From: Pseudovibrio brasiliensis
Lineage (GTDB): Bacteria; Pseudomonadota; Alphaproteobacteria; Rhizobiales; Stappiaceae
Assembly: GCF_018282095.1 (NCBI RefSeq)
Contig: NZ_CP074126.1
Coordinates: forward strand, 1,312,501 to 1,376,500
DNA length: 64,000 bases
Reading direction: 5' to 3'
In this document: positions 35,543-44,010 of the stretch, piece by piece
Numbering within the stretch: the stretch's first letter is position 1
How the letters are laid out: each line of letters opens with the position of its first letter
Notes under the pieces: model-generated
The model's input: only the letters and a program-made list of their open reading frames with translations
What the model was told of the DNA's origin: nothing
Database searches by the model: none
Made by a program: the position numbers and the translations under genes

Positions 35543-36247
35543 ATGAAAGATCATATCGTCTCGTCCTTCAACGAAGAGCTGAAAGAACTGGCTGGTCGTG
35601 TCGTCGAAATGGGCGGCCTCGCAGAAACGCTGGTACATGACGCCGTTAGCGCGCTGCTGCGCCAAGACCGCGAGCTCGCAACCCGCACCATTGCGGCGGA
35701 CAGACGCCTCGACAACATGCAAGCCGAGCTGGAAGAGCTGTGCATCTCCGTGATCGCACGCCGCCAGCCAATGGCAAGCGACCTGCGCGACATCATCGCC
35801 GCTATGCGCATCTCCAACGATCTGGAGCGTGTCGGCGACATGGCTAAGAACATCGCCAAGCGGACGCTTGCCATTGAAAGCGAGTTCAACAACAAACAGC
35901 TCGCCCTTGGCGTGGAGCACATGTCCGATCTGGCGCTGGAACAGCTCAAAGCCGTTCTGGATGCGTATACCTCCGGCGATCTGGAAGTCGTCCAGCGTGT
36001 GCATCTGCGTGATGATGAGGTAGATGCGCTCTACACCAGCCTGTTCCGTCAGCTGCTCACCTACATGATGGAAGACCCACGCTCCATCACCATGTGCGCC
36101 CACCTACTGTTCTGCGCAAAGAACATCGAGCGCATCGGTGACCATGCGACCAACATTGCCGAGAACATCTACTACATGATCTCCGGAAATCAGCTTCCGG
36201 CGGATCGTCCCAAAACGGACGAACTGGCAGACAGCGGAACTGTCTGA
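35543..36247 (+). CDS. phoU: Phosphate signalling protein PhoU
   Basis: Cytoplasmic protein linking the Pst transporter to PhoR, needed to shut the regulon off when phosphate is sufficient. 234 residues, all helical, with two similar three-helix halves. Metal-binding signatures ISNDLERVGDMAKNIAKR and KNIERIGDHATNIAENIYYM, each with the E-R-(V/I)-G-D pattern, are both present. 35 bases after pstB with AGGAGGT upstream, so strongly translated. Confidence 0.96.
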   Translation: MKDHIVSSFNEELKELAGRVVEMGGLAETLVHDAVSALLRQDRELATRTIAADRRLDNMQAELEELCISVIARRQPMASDLRDIIAAMRISNDLERVGDMAKNIAKRTLAIESEFNNKQLALGVEHMSDLALEQLKAVLDAYTSGDLEVVQRVHLRDDEVDALYTSLFRQLLTYMMEDPRSITMCAHLLFCAKNIERIGDHATNIAENIYYMISGNQLPADRPKTDELADSGTV

Positions 36248-36403
36248 GACTTACCGCACTCCGGGAAGCTGCAAGCCCGGAAGGCGAGCACGTTGAACAA
36301 GGTTTGGGGTGTCGGGTTCATTGCGCGGTATTCCAACGCGTCAAATCAGAGGGCGGCTTCGCGTTTCTGATAAGAAAAGACGCAACTACAAAAGGTTAAA
36401 GTG

Positions 36404-36431
36404 GTTTACATGCACAGTGATGACGGTAAAC
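36404..36431. promoter_or_regulatory. Inverted repeat before phoB
   Basis: GTTTAC and GTAAAC arms separated by 16 bases, ending about 38 bases before the phoB start. This could be a regulatory site for a separate phoB promoter in the 221-base phoU-phoB gap. It does not match a Pho box. Confidence 0.3.
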
Positions 36432-36468
36432 TGCTTTACAACAGAAGGTGCAAAGAGAGCACTAGGGT

Positions 36469-37164
36469 ATGCCTAAGATACTGATTGTAGAAGACGAAGA
36501 ACCGTTAAGCCTGCTGCTGAGATACAATCTCGAAGCGGAAGGTTACAATGTCGACGTATGCGCAAGAGGAGATGAGGCAGAACTCCTGCTGCAGGAAAGT
36601 CAGCCGGACCTGCTCTTGCTGGACTGGATGCTTCCTGGCCTCTCCGGTATCGAGCTCTGTCGTCGTCTGCGGGCACGTTCAGAGACCGAACGCATGCCAA
36701 TCATCATGCTCACGGCACGAGGTGAAGAAGCTGAACGCATTCGCGGACTGGCAACCGGAGCGGACGATTACGTCGTCAAACCTTTCTCCATTCCGGAGCT
36801 AATGGCCCGCGTGCGGGCGATCTTCCGCCGTGCCCTGCCAGAAGTGGTCTCCACCATGCTCAAGTCCGGCGACATTGAGCTCGACCGCGAAACCCACCGC
36901 GTCCGCAGAACTGGCCGCGAAATCCACCTCGGCCCAACCGAATTCCGCCTGCTGGAGTTCCTCATGAGCGCTCCGGGCCGCGTATACTCCCGCGAGCAAC
37001 TGCTCGACGGCGTGTGGGGACATGATGTCTACGTGGATGAGCGCACCGTGGACGTCCATGTGGGCCGCCTGCGCAAAGCCATCAACAAAGGCCGTATGAA
37101 AGACCCGATCCGTACCGTTCGCGGCGCCGGATATGCTTTTAACGACCAGTTTGCTGTCGGGTAA
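36469..37164 (+). CDS. phoB: Phosphate-regulon response regulator PhoB
   Basis: OmpR/PhoB-family transcription factor. The receiver domain (1-120) has the acidic pair in IVEDEEPLS, the phosphorylated Asp in LLLLDWMLPG (about residue 53), the conserved Thr in IIMLTARG and the Lys in DYVVKPF. The C-terminal winged helix (about 130-228) includes GPTEFRLLEFLMSAPGRVYS and VDVHVGRLRKAIN. 231 residues, normal. It closes the phoR-pst-phoU cluster; an inverted repeat in the gap upstream suggests it may also have its own promoter. Confidence 0.96.
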   Translation: MPKILIVEDEEPLSLLLRYNLEAEGYNVDVCARGDEAELLLQESQPDLLLLDWMLPGLSGIELCRRLRARSETERMPIIMLTARGEEAERIRGLATGADDYVVKPFSIPELMARVRAIFRRALPEVVSTMLKSGDIELDRETHRVRRTGREIHLGPTEFRLLEFLMSAPGRVYSREQLLDGVWGHDVYVDERTVDVHVGRLRKAINKGRMKDPIRTVRGAGYAFNDQFAVG

Positions 37165-37241
37165 TCGATTTCTGCTATATACGCATTATGAAACTGCATC
37201 TCTGATCCAGAGGTGCAGATTAAAAACAATGCGGATAACAA

Positions 37242-37712
37242 ATGAAAATCAAGACGGTTGATAGAGCAACCGCTCATATCTACGATAATCTCTGCCAAGC
37301 CTACGAGGCAGAGTTCTCGCCTCTCACGCACAAACAGCCTGATGCCAACGGCCTGTTCGCCAAGGACACGCTGCTGGAGGGCAACATCACCGGCTATCTG
37401 GTGTACAGCAACGACCTCCCGGCAGGACTGGCGGCCATCAAGCAGGATGAGCACGAGGGGTTCGAAGTCTGTGAGTTCTATGTCGTTCCTTACTACCGAC
37501 GACACAAGCTGGGCCTGCAGTTTGCCAGCGCGCTGTTTGATCAGATGCCCGGCAACTGGCAGATCAAGCAGATCGAAGGTGCTGACCACGCCACCGCCTT
37601 CTGGCGCGCTGTGGTGAACGACTACACCTCAGGCCACTATCAGGAAGACAGCTACAACGACCCGTACTGGGGCAACGTCACCCGCCAGACCTTCAGCGCT
37701 CAGAAGCACTAG
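37242..37712 (+). CDS. GNAT-family N-acetyltransferase
   Basis: A 156-residue protein with the GNAT layout: an N-terminal strand-helix, then GYLVYSNDLPAGLAAIKQD, the central strand FEVCEFYVVPYYRR and the acetyl-CoA loop RRHKLGLQFASAL (R-x-x-x-L-G form). The acceptor is unknown. It follows phoB by 77 bases but is probably a separate function. Confidence 0.75.
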   Translation: MKIKTVDRATAHIYDNLCQAYEAEFSPLTHKQPDANGLFAKDTLLEGNITGYLVYSNDLPAGLAAIKQDEHEGFEVCEFYVVPYYRRHKLGLQFASALFDQMPGNWQIKQIEGADHATAFWRAVVNDYTSGHYQEDSYNDPYWGNVTRQTFSAQKH

Positions 37713-37758
37713 ATGCAGCCTCAGGCGGTATGGTCGTTACAAAACAGGCACTCAGACA

Positions 37759-37785
37759 GCAAAAAGCCGGGCACTGGACCCGGCT
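37759..37785 (-). terminator. gcrA terminator
   Basis: Perfect 7-base stem AGCCGGG/CCCGGCT. On the minus strand it is followed by TTTTT; it lies 25 bases past the gcrA stop. Confidence 0.85.
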
Positions 37786-37809
37786 CATAACGCTTGCTGT
37801 CAGTCTGTC

Positions 37810-38370
37810 TTAGCTGGCGCGGCGGTTGCGGCGGTCGCTGACTGGCTGATAGGCAATGCTGCGGTGATGCGCGCAATACGGTGTGCCTGCATCTGACTGA
37901 CGACCGCAGAAGTAGAAGTCTTCAGAACCCGGATCGCCAATTGGCCACTTACAGGTGCGTTCGTTCAATGTCAGGATGGAGGCGCGTTCGGAAACCGGAA
38001 TAAAGATTTCTGCGACTGGGACGGGAGCAATTTGGGTCTCGATCGTTTCAATTGGCTCAACTTTAAGGGCGTTGGCGCCTGCCACTGTTGGCTGAACTTG
38101 TCGAGGAGTAGGAGAGGGAGCTGCTGCTGCGACCGCTTCGGTCACTGTCGGTTTAATCGGAGAAGCTGTTCTTGCCGCTGGGGCAGTTGCCTTTCTCGTC
38201 TTGGTTGCAGCGCCCCCTGATTTAGCACGCCCTGAAAGACCGAGCCGGTGAACCTTACCAATTACGGCATTTCGGGTCACATTGCCTAGTTCTCCAGCGA
38301 TCTGGCTTGCGCTTAACCCGTCTGCCCAAAGCTTGGTTAGTAACTCTACACGTTCTGCTGTCCAGCTCAT
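37810..38370 (-). CDS. gcrA: Cell-cycle regulator GcrA
   Basis: Alphaproteobacterial transcription factor that works with sigma-70 at CcrM-methylated (GANTC) promoters. The N-terminal helix-turn-helix reads MSWTAERVELLTKLWADGLS followed by VTRNAVIGKVHRLGLSGR. A long Ala/Thr/Pro-rich linker follows, then the C-terminal sigma-binding part RTCKWPIGDPGSEDFYFCG and YCAHHRSIAYQP. 186 residues from the conserved MSWT start; an upstream in-frame start would add 11 residues not seen in the family. GcrA strongly supports an alphaproteobacterial origin. Confidence 0.96.
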   Translation of the reverse strand: MSWTAERVELLTKLWADGLSASQIAGELGNVTRNAVIGKVHRLGLSGRAKSGGAATKTRKATAPAARTASPIKPTVTEAVAAAAPSPTPRQVQPTVAGANALKVEPIETIETQIAPVPVAEIFIPVSERASILTLNERTCKWPIGDPGSEDFYFCGRQSDAGTPYCAHHRSIAYQPVSDRRNRRAS

Positions 38371-38537
38371 TAAAGGCCCCCGTCTTCCTTCAGTGGCGCG
38401 CAAAACAGTATTCGCTCAGCTCGGACGTATCCGAATTTGCCGCTAACCTGAGCGTGTGTGCTTGCAGCGTTCAGTAACTACGAGATGGTGTATAACTCTT
38501 GTCGCACAGTACTATATCGGCGTTCCTACGAGCAATA

Positions 38538-38578
38538 ACCTCAAAGAATTGAGGTGGGGAAGACTCTGGTTTTCCCCA
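38538..38578. other. Two perfect hairpins upstream of gcrA
   Basis: ACCTCAA/TTGAGGT with an AGAA loop, directly abutting TGGGGAA/TTCCCCA with a 10-base loop. Neither is followed by T on either strand. They lie 170-210 bases before the gcrA start and could be a leader structure or part of an unrecognised RNA. Confidence 0.35.
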
Positions 38579-38932
38579 GAATTGCCGTACTACTACTTAC
38601 CTATAACAGCCTTCTTGTGGTGGGAGAAGATTATCAATCTAAAGAATAGGAGCTGTTTGTTAAACCAAGTTCCACCGCATTCTTTCCAACACAAAGTAAG
38701 AGCTGATAGCGTTACCCCGTTGATATTTAATACATATATTTACCACTGAAAAACAACTAGTAAAAAACACTAGTAAACTACAAATTGCAGTGCAGATGCA
38801 CTCGCCGAATGACACCTTCATATGACGCGGTACACGCTAGAGGTGTATTGAATAAACCTTAAGAGATATGGAAAAAAACTGGCCAGTGAAGAGGGGATTA
38901 GACCTCTACTCCACCATTTAAAAATGCCACAA

Positions 38933-39137
38933 TGTGCCCTTCTTCAGGTAGCAGACCAACCGGAATGCACCGATAGGAAGAACAAAAAGCCGGCTGCCCA
39001 TTCCTGAACAGGAGTAAGGTATTGCTGGCAATACGTGTTATTGACTGCCCTGAGGGAACGCGGTTTATATGTCGCTTCCCTTACAACTGAACACCTTCGG
39101 GTGTTGAATGAAGCGCCAGATGGCGTTTTTTGTTTTT
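38933..39137 (+). ncRNA. Candidate structured RNA or leader before argD
   Basis: A chain of foldable elements: CTTCTTCA near the 5' end can pair with TGAA-T-GAAG near the 3' end. Inside are TCCTG/CAGGA, a perfect GTATTG/CAATAC hairpin (about 39019-39034), AGGGAA/TTCCCT, and an AACACC-TTCG-GGTGTT tetraloop hairpin (39090-39105). All lie before a terminator. The size and closing helix would suit a 6S-like RNA, or it may be an argD attenuator leader. I cannot assign the class by eye. Confidence 0.4.
39111..39137 (+). terminator. Terminator 51 bases before argD
   Basis: Seven-pair stem AAGCGCC/GGCGTTT (one G-T pair) with an AGAT loop, followed by TTTTTTGTTTTT. Placed directly before argD on the same strand, it either ends a separate small RNA or attenuates argD transcription. 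Confidence 0.75.
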
Positions 39138-39187
39138 GTAGCAACCAAGACTTTTGAGCCCAGAGCTCAATCCATGAGGAGTGAGAA

Positions 39188-40390
39188 ATGACGACTTCGT
39201 CGCTAATGCAGACTTATGCACGTTCAGACCTGGCGTTTGAGCGTGGGGAAGGTGTCTGGCTTTATGCGGCTGATGGTCGACGATACATGGATTGTGCCTC
39301 GGGTATCGCCGTCTCCGGCTTGGGTCATGCGCATCCAAAGCTCGTTGAGGCGCTGAAAGGCCAGGCTGAAAAGCTGTGGCACGTCACCAACCTCTACACC
39401 ATTCCCGAGGGTGAGAAGCTCGCAAAGCTGCTGACAGATAACACCTTTGCAGACGTTGTGTTCTTTACCAACTCCGGTACGGAAGCAACCGAAGGTGCCA
39501 TGAAGGCTGCGCGTCGCTACCACTTTGCCAAGGGCAACGCGGAAAAGAACCGCATCATCACCTTTGAAAATGCGTTCCACGGCAGAACCATGGCAGCCCT
39601 CGCGGCTGGTGGTCAGCAAAAGTATCTGGAAGGCTTCGGCCCAGCACCAGAAGGCTTTGATCAGGTGCCAGCTGGCGATCTGGAAGCAGTCAAAAAGATT
39701 GTTGGCCCGCAAACCGCAGCCATTATGCTGGAGCCTGTTCAGGGCGAAGGCGGCATCCGCTCCATGGATCCGGCCTTCCTGAAAGGCCTGCGTGAGATCT
39801 GTGATGAAAACGACCTGCTGCTGATCTATGACGAGATCCAGACCGGCGTTGGTCGTACCGGCAAGCTCTTTGCCCACGAATGGGCTGGTGTTGCACCAGA
39901 CCTGATGGCGATTGCAAAAGGCATCGGCGGCGGTTTCCCAATGGGGGCGTTCCTCGCAACCAACGAAGCGGCCAGCGGCATGGTGCCGGGCGTGCATGGC
40001 ACCACATTCGGCGGCAACCCGCTGGCAATGGCTGTCGGCACCGCTGTTATGGAAACCGTTCTGGAGCCGGGCTTTCTGGAAGCAGTTCAGGAAAAAGGCC
40101 TGATGCTGAAGCAAAAGCTCGCCTGCATCGTAGACCAGCACGGCGACGTGTTTGAGTTGGTGCGCGGTGAGGGCCTGATGCTTGGCCTCAAATGTAAGGT
40201 TCCTAACACCCAGCTGCTGGTTCATATGCGCAACAATGGCTTGCTGCCGGTTGGTGCCGGAGACAACGTGCTCCGCATTATGCCGCCAATGACCATCACC
40301 GCTGAAGAAATTGACGTGCTCGCCCAGAAAATTGAAGCCGCTGCTGCGGACATGGAAAACGAGCTGAAAACTGCCGAGACTGCCAAATGA
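39188..40390 (+). CDS. argD: Acetylornithine aminotransferase
   Basis: PLP enzyme converting N-acetylglutamate semialdehyde to N-acetylornithine in arginine synthesis; it often also acts on succinyl-diaminopimelate. 400 residues, class III fold. Visible are [75 protein letters not shown], the Schiff-base Lys in [14 protein letters not shown] and [20 protein letters not shown] before the ATG. It overlaps argF by four bases (ATGA) and so starts an argD-argF-hslO operon. Confidence 0.95.
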   Translation: MTTSSLMQTYARSDLAFERGEGVWLYAADGRRYMDCASGIAVSGLGHAHPKLVEALKGQAEKLWHVTNLYTIPEGEKLAKLLTDNTFADVVFFTNSGTEATEGAMKAARRYHFAKGNAEKNRIITFENAFHGRTMAALAAGGQQKYLEGFGPAPEGFDQVPAGDLEAVKKIVGPQTAAIMLEPVQGEGGIRSMDPAFLKGLREICDENDLLLIYDEIQTGVGRTGKLFAHEWAGVAPDLMAIAKGIGGGFPMGAFLATNEAASGMVPGVHGTTFGGNPLAMAVGTAVMETVLEPGFLEAVQEKGLMLKQKLACIVDQHGDVFELVRGEGLMLGLKCKVPNTQLLVHMRNNGLLPVGAGDNVLRIMPPMTITAEEIDVLAQKIEAAAADMENELKTAETAK

Positions 40391-41325
40391 CTACACTGAC
40401 AAAACCACAGCACTTTCTCGATATCAGTGATTTTTCAAGTGACGAACTCCGTCACATCATGGATGTCTCCAAGCAGTTCAAATCCACCCGCAATGGCGTT
40501 CACCGCGGGCAGGGGCCTTTGGCAGGCAAAGTGCTGGCCATGGTCTTCGAGCAGCCATCCACCAGAACCCGCATCTCCTTTGATGTTGGCATGCGCGAGC
40601 TCGGCGGCGAAACCCTGATGCTGACCGGTGCAGAAATGCAGCTTGGCCGTGGCGAGTCAATCCCGGACACCGCCCGCGTTTTGTCCCGCTTCGTCGACAT
40701 AATCATGATCCGTATGCTGGACCATGATGCCGTCAGAGAGCTAGCAGAATACGCAACCGTGCCTGTCATCAACGGCTTGACCAAGATTTCACATCCTTGC
40801 CAGATCATGGCAGACATCATGACATTCGAAGAACACCGCGGAAGCATTAAGGGTAAAACCGTTTCCTGGGTGGGTGACAGCAACAACGTTCTTTATTCTT
40901 GGATCGAAGCAGCATCGAAATTTGACTTCAAAATTAACGTTGCCGCACCAAATGAACTGACAGTACCCCTTGAATGGATCGAAAAGGCCTATACATCCGG
41001 TGCTGAACTTTCAGTAACAGACGATCCGTTTGCTGCTGTTAAAAACAGTGATTGTATTATCACCGACTGCTGGGTTTCCATGGGTGACAGCGATGCTGAA
41101 ACCCGTCACAACATGCTGGCTGCCTATCAGGTGAACGAACGCCTGATGAGTGAAGCCAACGATTCAGCCCTGTTTATGCACTGCCTGCCTGCACATCGTG
41201 GGGAAGAAGTGACAAATGAGGTGATTGACGGCCCGCATTCTGTGGTATTCGACGAGGCAGAAAACCGACTCCACGCCCAAAAAGGCATTATGGCGTGGTG
41301 CATGGGTGCATCGCCTCAAGGATAA
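40387..41325 (+). CDS. argF: Ornithine carbamoyltransferase, anabolic
   Basis: Joins carbamoyl phosphate and ornithine into citrulline. 312 residues. Carbamoyl-phosphate site [13 protein letters not shown] (S-T-R-T-R), ornithine-side motifs [43 protein letters not shown] and the C-terminal [13 protein letters not shown]. All catalytic elements are present. Between its stop and hslO lie two tandem copies of a palindromic repeat, which may separate expression of the two genes. Confidence 0.97.
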   Translation: MTTLTKPQHFLDISDFSSDELRHIMDVSKQFKSTRNGVHRGQGPLAGKVLAMVFEQPSTRTRISFDVGMRELGGETLMLTGAEMQLGRGESIPDTARVLSRFVDIIMIRMLDHDAVRELAEYATVPVINGLTKISHPCQIMADIMTFEEHRGSIKGKTVSWVGDSNNVLYSWIEAASKFDFKINVAAPNELTVPLEWIEKAYTSGAELSVTDDPFAAVKNSDCIITDCWVSMGDSDAETRHNMLAAYQVNERLMSEANDSALFMHCLPAHRGEEVTNEVIDGPHSVVFDEAENRLHAQKGIMAWCMGASPQG

Positions 41326-41327
41326 AG

Positions 41328-41371
41328 CATATCGCTGAAAAGTGGCTGCCGGTTTTCAGATAGGGATATGC
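41328..41371. repeat. Dispersed palindromic repeat, copy 1 of a tandem pair
   Basis: Inverted repeat: outer arms GCATATC/GATATGC, inner arms CTGAAAA/TTTTCAG, centre GTGGCTGCCGG. It shares the GAAAAGTG...CCGGTTTTC core with copies at 41383 and 43912. Confidence 0.75.
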
Positions 41372-41382
41372 ACAGGGATAGT

Positions 41383-41428
41383 GCATATCGCTGAAAAGTG
41401 GTTGTCCGGTCTTCAGTCGAAGATATGC
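41383..41428. repeat. Dispersed palindromic repeat, copy 2 of a tandem pair
   Basis: Same first 18 bases as the copy 55 bases upstream (GCATATCGCTGAAAAGTG), then diverging in the right inner arm (GTCTTCAG). The outer GATATGC arm is intact. Confidence 0.75.
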
Positions 41429-41447
41429 GCAAGGATAAAAGAACAAG

Positions 41448-42434
41448 ATGACAAATACACCTGCTCAACCGACCGCCGCCGGCGTTGACGCTGTCGTTCC
41501 ATTTGCTGTTGAAGCACTGGACGTTCGCGGTCGGGTTATCAATATGGGGCCGGTGCTGAACTCAATGCTGGCGCGGCACAAGTACCCTGCGCCGGTAAAC
41601 AAGCTGCTGTCAGAGGCAATTGTCCTGACATCCATGCTTGGCAGTACCCTCAAGTTCGAAGGTCGCCTGACCCTGCAAGCCCAGACAGACGGTGCAGTCT
41701 CCATGCTCGTGGTAGACTTTAACGCACCTGACGGCCTGCGCGCCATGGCTCAGTTTGACGAGGCAAAGGTTGCTGAAGTCGCAAGCAAGGATGGCTTCAA
41801 GCCAGACCAGTTGCTCGGCAAAGGCCATCTCGCCTTCACCATCGATCAGGGCGTCCATACCAGCCGCTACCAGGGTATCGTGGTTCTGAACGGCACCACC
41901 CTGGAAGAAGCTGCGCATGAGTACTTCCAGAAGTCCGAACAGATCCCGACATTCGTTCGCCTCGGTGTAGCTGAAGTGCTGACCAAGGCAGAAGAAGGGG
42001 GCGCAGAGCACTCCTGGGCTGCAGGCGGCATCATGGTTCAGTTCCTGCCACAGTCTCTGGATCGCCTGAGACAGGCAGACATCCACCCGGGCGACGCGCC
42101 AGAAGGACACGAAGCTCATCAGGTTGATGAAGACGACGCATGGGTCGAAGCGCGCTCACTAGTTGAGACCGTGAAAGATGACGAACTCATCGATCCGAAC
42201 CTCACCGTTGAAGGTCTGCTCTACCGTTTGTTCCACGAACGTGGTGCGTCCGTCTTCTCCCCGCAGCTGATGGCAGATAAATGCACCTGCTCTGAAGAAA
42301 AGATCACTGCCATGATGCAGAACTTTTCTGAAGCAGACAAAACCGAGATGAAAGCGGAAGGCACCGTCCACATCAAGTGCGACTTCTGCTCCAAGGATTA
42401 CGAGCTGGACGCCAACAAGGTGTTCAAAGACTAA
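41448..42434 (+). CDS. hslO: Hsp33 redox-regulated chaperone
   Basis: Cytoplasmic holdase activated by oxidative unfolding. 328 residues. The N-terminal domain contains VNKLLSEAIVLTSMLGSTLK and GRLTLQAQTDGAVSMLVVDF. The C-terminal zinc switch has its four cysteines in KCTCSEEK (C-x-C) and CDFCSK (C-x-x-C). Third gene of the arginine operon but 122 bases from argF behind the palindromic repeat pair. The argD-argF-hslO order recurs in alphaproteobacteria. Confidence 0.95.
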   Translation: MTNTPAQPTAAGVDAVVPFAVEALDVRGRVINMGPVLNSMLARHKYPAPVNKLLSEAIVLTSMLGSTLKFEGRLTLQAQTDGAVSMLVVDFNAPDGLRAMAQFDEAKVAEVASKDGFKPDQLLGKGHLAFTIDQGVHTSRYQGIVVLNGTTLEEAAHEYFQKSEQIPTFVRLGVAEVLTKAEEGGAEHSWAAGGIMVQFLPQSLDRLRQADIHPGDAPEGHEAHQVDEDDAWVEARSLVETVKDDELIDPNLTVEGLLYRLFHERGASVFSPQLMADKCTCSEEKITAMMQNFSEADKTEMKAEGTVHIKCDFCSKDYELDANKVFKD

Positions 42435-42479
42435 TTCGCGGAGAAAAAGCGTAAATAACGCAAGTGAACGCAACAAAAA

Positions 42480-42510
42480 ACGCTGTCAGAAATCCTCTGG
42501 CAGCGTTTTT
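42480..42510 (+). terminator. argD-argF-hslO operon terminator
   Basis: CGCTGTCAGA/TCTGGCAGCG stem with one T-G pair and an AATCC loop, followed by TTTTTCTTT, 46 bases after the hslO stop. Confidence 0.88.
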
Positions 42511-42543
42511 CTTTATCTCATTGAAACTCAATGAGTTATGCGG

Positions 42544-43893
42544 CTAAACATGATCAAAGATCGACCCCATGCGCGGGCTGAACAGTCGGTCATATGTTTT
42601 CAGCAGCATCATATCCGTCATGCTGGCAACGTAATCACAGATGATCCGTGAACCATCTTCAGCCTCTTTGAAGTCCGCATAAACATCTTCTGGCAGAAAC
42701 GCTTGCGGTTCGCTCATCAGCGTCTCAAAGACAGCAACCACCATGGTCTGCCCTTTAAACTCAAGGTGCTGGACATTCGGCGCCTGAATAACCCGTTTAA
42801 AGACAAAGCCTTTTAGGGCATCCAGAACCTTCGCATGGCCTTCCGGAAGAACAGCTTTATATTTCAAAAGCGGTTCGCTGAAGGCTTCCTGTTCCTTGAT
42901 CTGAACAGCCACAATGAAGAAGTGAACCAGCTTACCGATGAACTGCTTTCGCCGATTGGCATTGCCAAACAGCCCTGCAATCATCTGCTCATAAGGATCT
43001 TTGGAATACTTACCCGGATTGCTGGAAGCCAGATCTTCAAGGAATGCCGAACAGTTGTCTTTTGAGATATCCTCCCGGAACTGCTCTTCACGCACCAGCC
43101 CCAAAGCAATCGCATCTTCAAAGTCATGGACCCCATAAGCGATGTCATCCGCCAGATCCATGATGGAGCAATCCCATGATTTAAAACGGGATTTTGCGTG
43201 CTTGCCGTCTTTACGCGCAAAGCTGCAGAACAACGAGCGATCCTGCTCAGAGAGTGGCTCCAGCACCCAATCGACGATCTCTTGTTCCCCATCCATAAAA
43301 CACTTGGGTGGAGCAGAGCGTTTCCTGTCAATCAGGCTTACCGTTGAGGTGTTGGGGCTGAGCTGCGGGGATAAATCTGGATTATGCACGCGGGAAAACG
43401 CCACCGGGTACTTCATCATGCCCAGTAATGCCCGTCGTGTCAGATCCGCCCCATGCTTGGCAGACATCTTCTCCAGCCGTGAAACAATGCGCAGAGTCTG
43501 GCCGTTGCCTTCAAACCCGCCATTCTCCCGCATGCAGTAGTTCAGCGCCACTTCCCCCCCGTGCCCAAACGGAGGATGCCCGATGTCGTGGCAATAGCTG
43601 ATTGTTTTAACGAGGCTTTCTTCCGGGATGTAGGCATAGGCCGAGTGATCTTTGAAGAACGCCCGAAACTGCCGCGTGATGCCAGAAGCAATCTGCGCCA
43701 CTTCCAGTGTGTGGGTCAGGCGCGTGCGATAAAAGTCGCTGTCGCCCAGATTGAGGATCTGGGTTTTCCCCTGCAGGCGGCGAAAGGCATGAGAGTGAAC
43801 AATGCGGGCATAATCTACATCATAAGGCGTTCGCGCATCATCCGACTTGGGAACCCAGCCACTCTGACGAGCAGTCCAAACAACATCACTCAC
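42544..43893 (-). CDS. dgt: Deoxyguanosinetriphosphate triphosphohydrolase-like protein
   Basis: HD-domain enzyme that splits dNTPs into nucleoside and triphosphate. 449 residues. HD residues in RLTHTLEVAQIASGITRQF and YCHDIGHPPFGHGGEVALNY; the distal Asp lies in DLADDIAYGVHDFEDAI. The N-terminus DYARIVHSHAFRRLQGKTQI is typical. The longer-than-usual form belongs to the branch that includes antiphage Dgt enzymes; a defence role here is only inferred, and no other defence gene is adjacent. A palindromic repeat lies 19 bases upstream of the start. Confidence 0.93.
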   Translation of the reverse strand: MSDVVWTARQSGWVPKSDDARTPYDVDYARIVHSHAFRRLQGKTQILNLGDSDFYRTRLTHTLEVAQIASGITRQFRAFFKDHSAYAYIPEESLVKTISYCHDIGHPPFGHGGEVALNYCMRENGGFEGNGQTLRIVSRLEKMSAKHGADLTRRALLGMMKYPVAFSRVHNPDLSPQLSPNTSTVSLIDRKRSAPPKCFMDGEQEIVDWVLEPLSEQDRSLFCSFARKDGKHAKSRFKSWDCSIMDLADDIAYGVHDFEDAIALGLVREEQFREDISKDNCSAFLEDLASSNPGKYSKDPYEQMIAGLFGNANRRKQFIGKLVHFFIVAVQIKEQEAFSEPLLKYKAVLPEGHAKVLDALKGFVFKRVIQAPNVQHLEFKGQTMVVAVFETLMSEPQAFLPEDVYADFKEAEDGSRIICDYVASMTDMMLLKTYDRLFSPRMGSIFDHV

Positions 43894-43911
43894 TTCAATA
43901 CCCCACTTAAA

Positions 43912-43959
43912 GCGTATTCCCGAAAAGTGAACACCGGTTTTCGGACCAAAAAAATACGC
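43912..43959. repeat. Dispersed palindromic repeat, best-preserved copy
   Basis: Outer arms GCGTATT/AATACGC, inner arms CCGAAAA/TTTTCGG, centre GTGAACACCGG. It sits between the dgt start and the terminator of the alpha/beta hydrolase gene. Confidence 0.8.
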
Positions 43960-43971
43960 GCAATAAACAAG

Positions 43972-44000
43972 AAAAAGCCCTGCACAACAAAGCGCAGGGC
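43972..44000 (-). terminator. Terminator of the alpha/beta hydrolase gene
   Basis: GCCCTGC/GCAGGGC stem with a 10-base loop. On the minus strand it is followed by TTTTTCTTG; 11 bases past the stop codon. Confidence 0.85.
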
Positions 44001-44010
44001 AGAAAAAAGC

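Larger units (their letters stand above)
38371..39187. other. Long gap between gcrA and argD
   Basis: No credible protein gene: a 97-codon plus-strand frame at 38456 lacks a ribosome site and has alien codon use. It holds two adjacent perfect hairpins near gcrA (38538-38578), an AT-rich stretch 38690-38880 with nothing definite, and a ~200-base structured region ending in a terminator (38933-39137). Confidence 0.6.

Noticed and set aside
38456-38749. 97-codon plus-strand frame in the gcrA-argD gap
   Set aside because: No Shine-Dalgarno, rare-codon and aromatic-rich translation, and it crosses two perfect hairpins.
39224-40225. Minus-strand frame of about 333 codons opposite argD
   Set aside because: Antisense to a gene with all class III aminotransferase motifs; no ribosome site or family.
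42544-43893. Antiphage defence island around dgt
   Set aside because: Dgt can act against phage, but its neighbours are housekeeping genes and no other defence family or mobile element is present.
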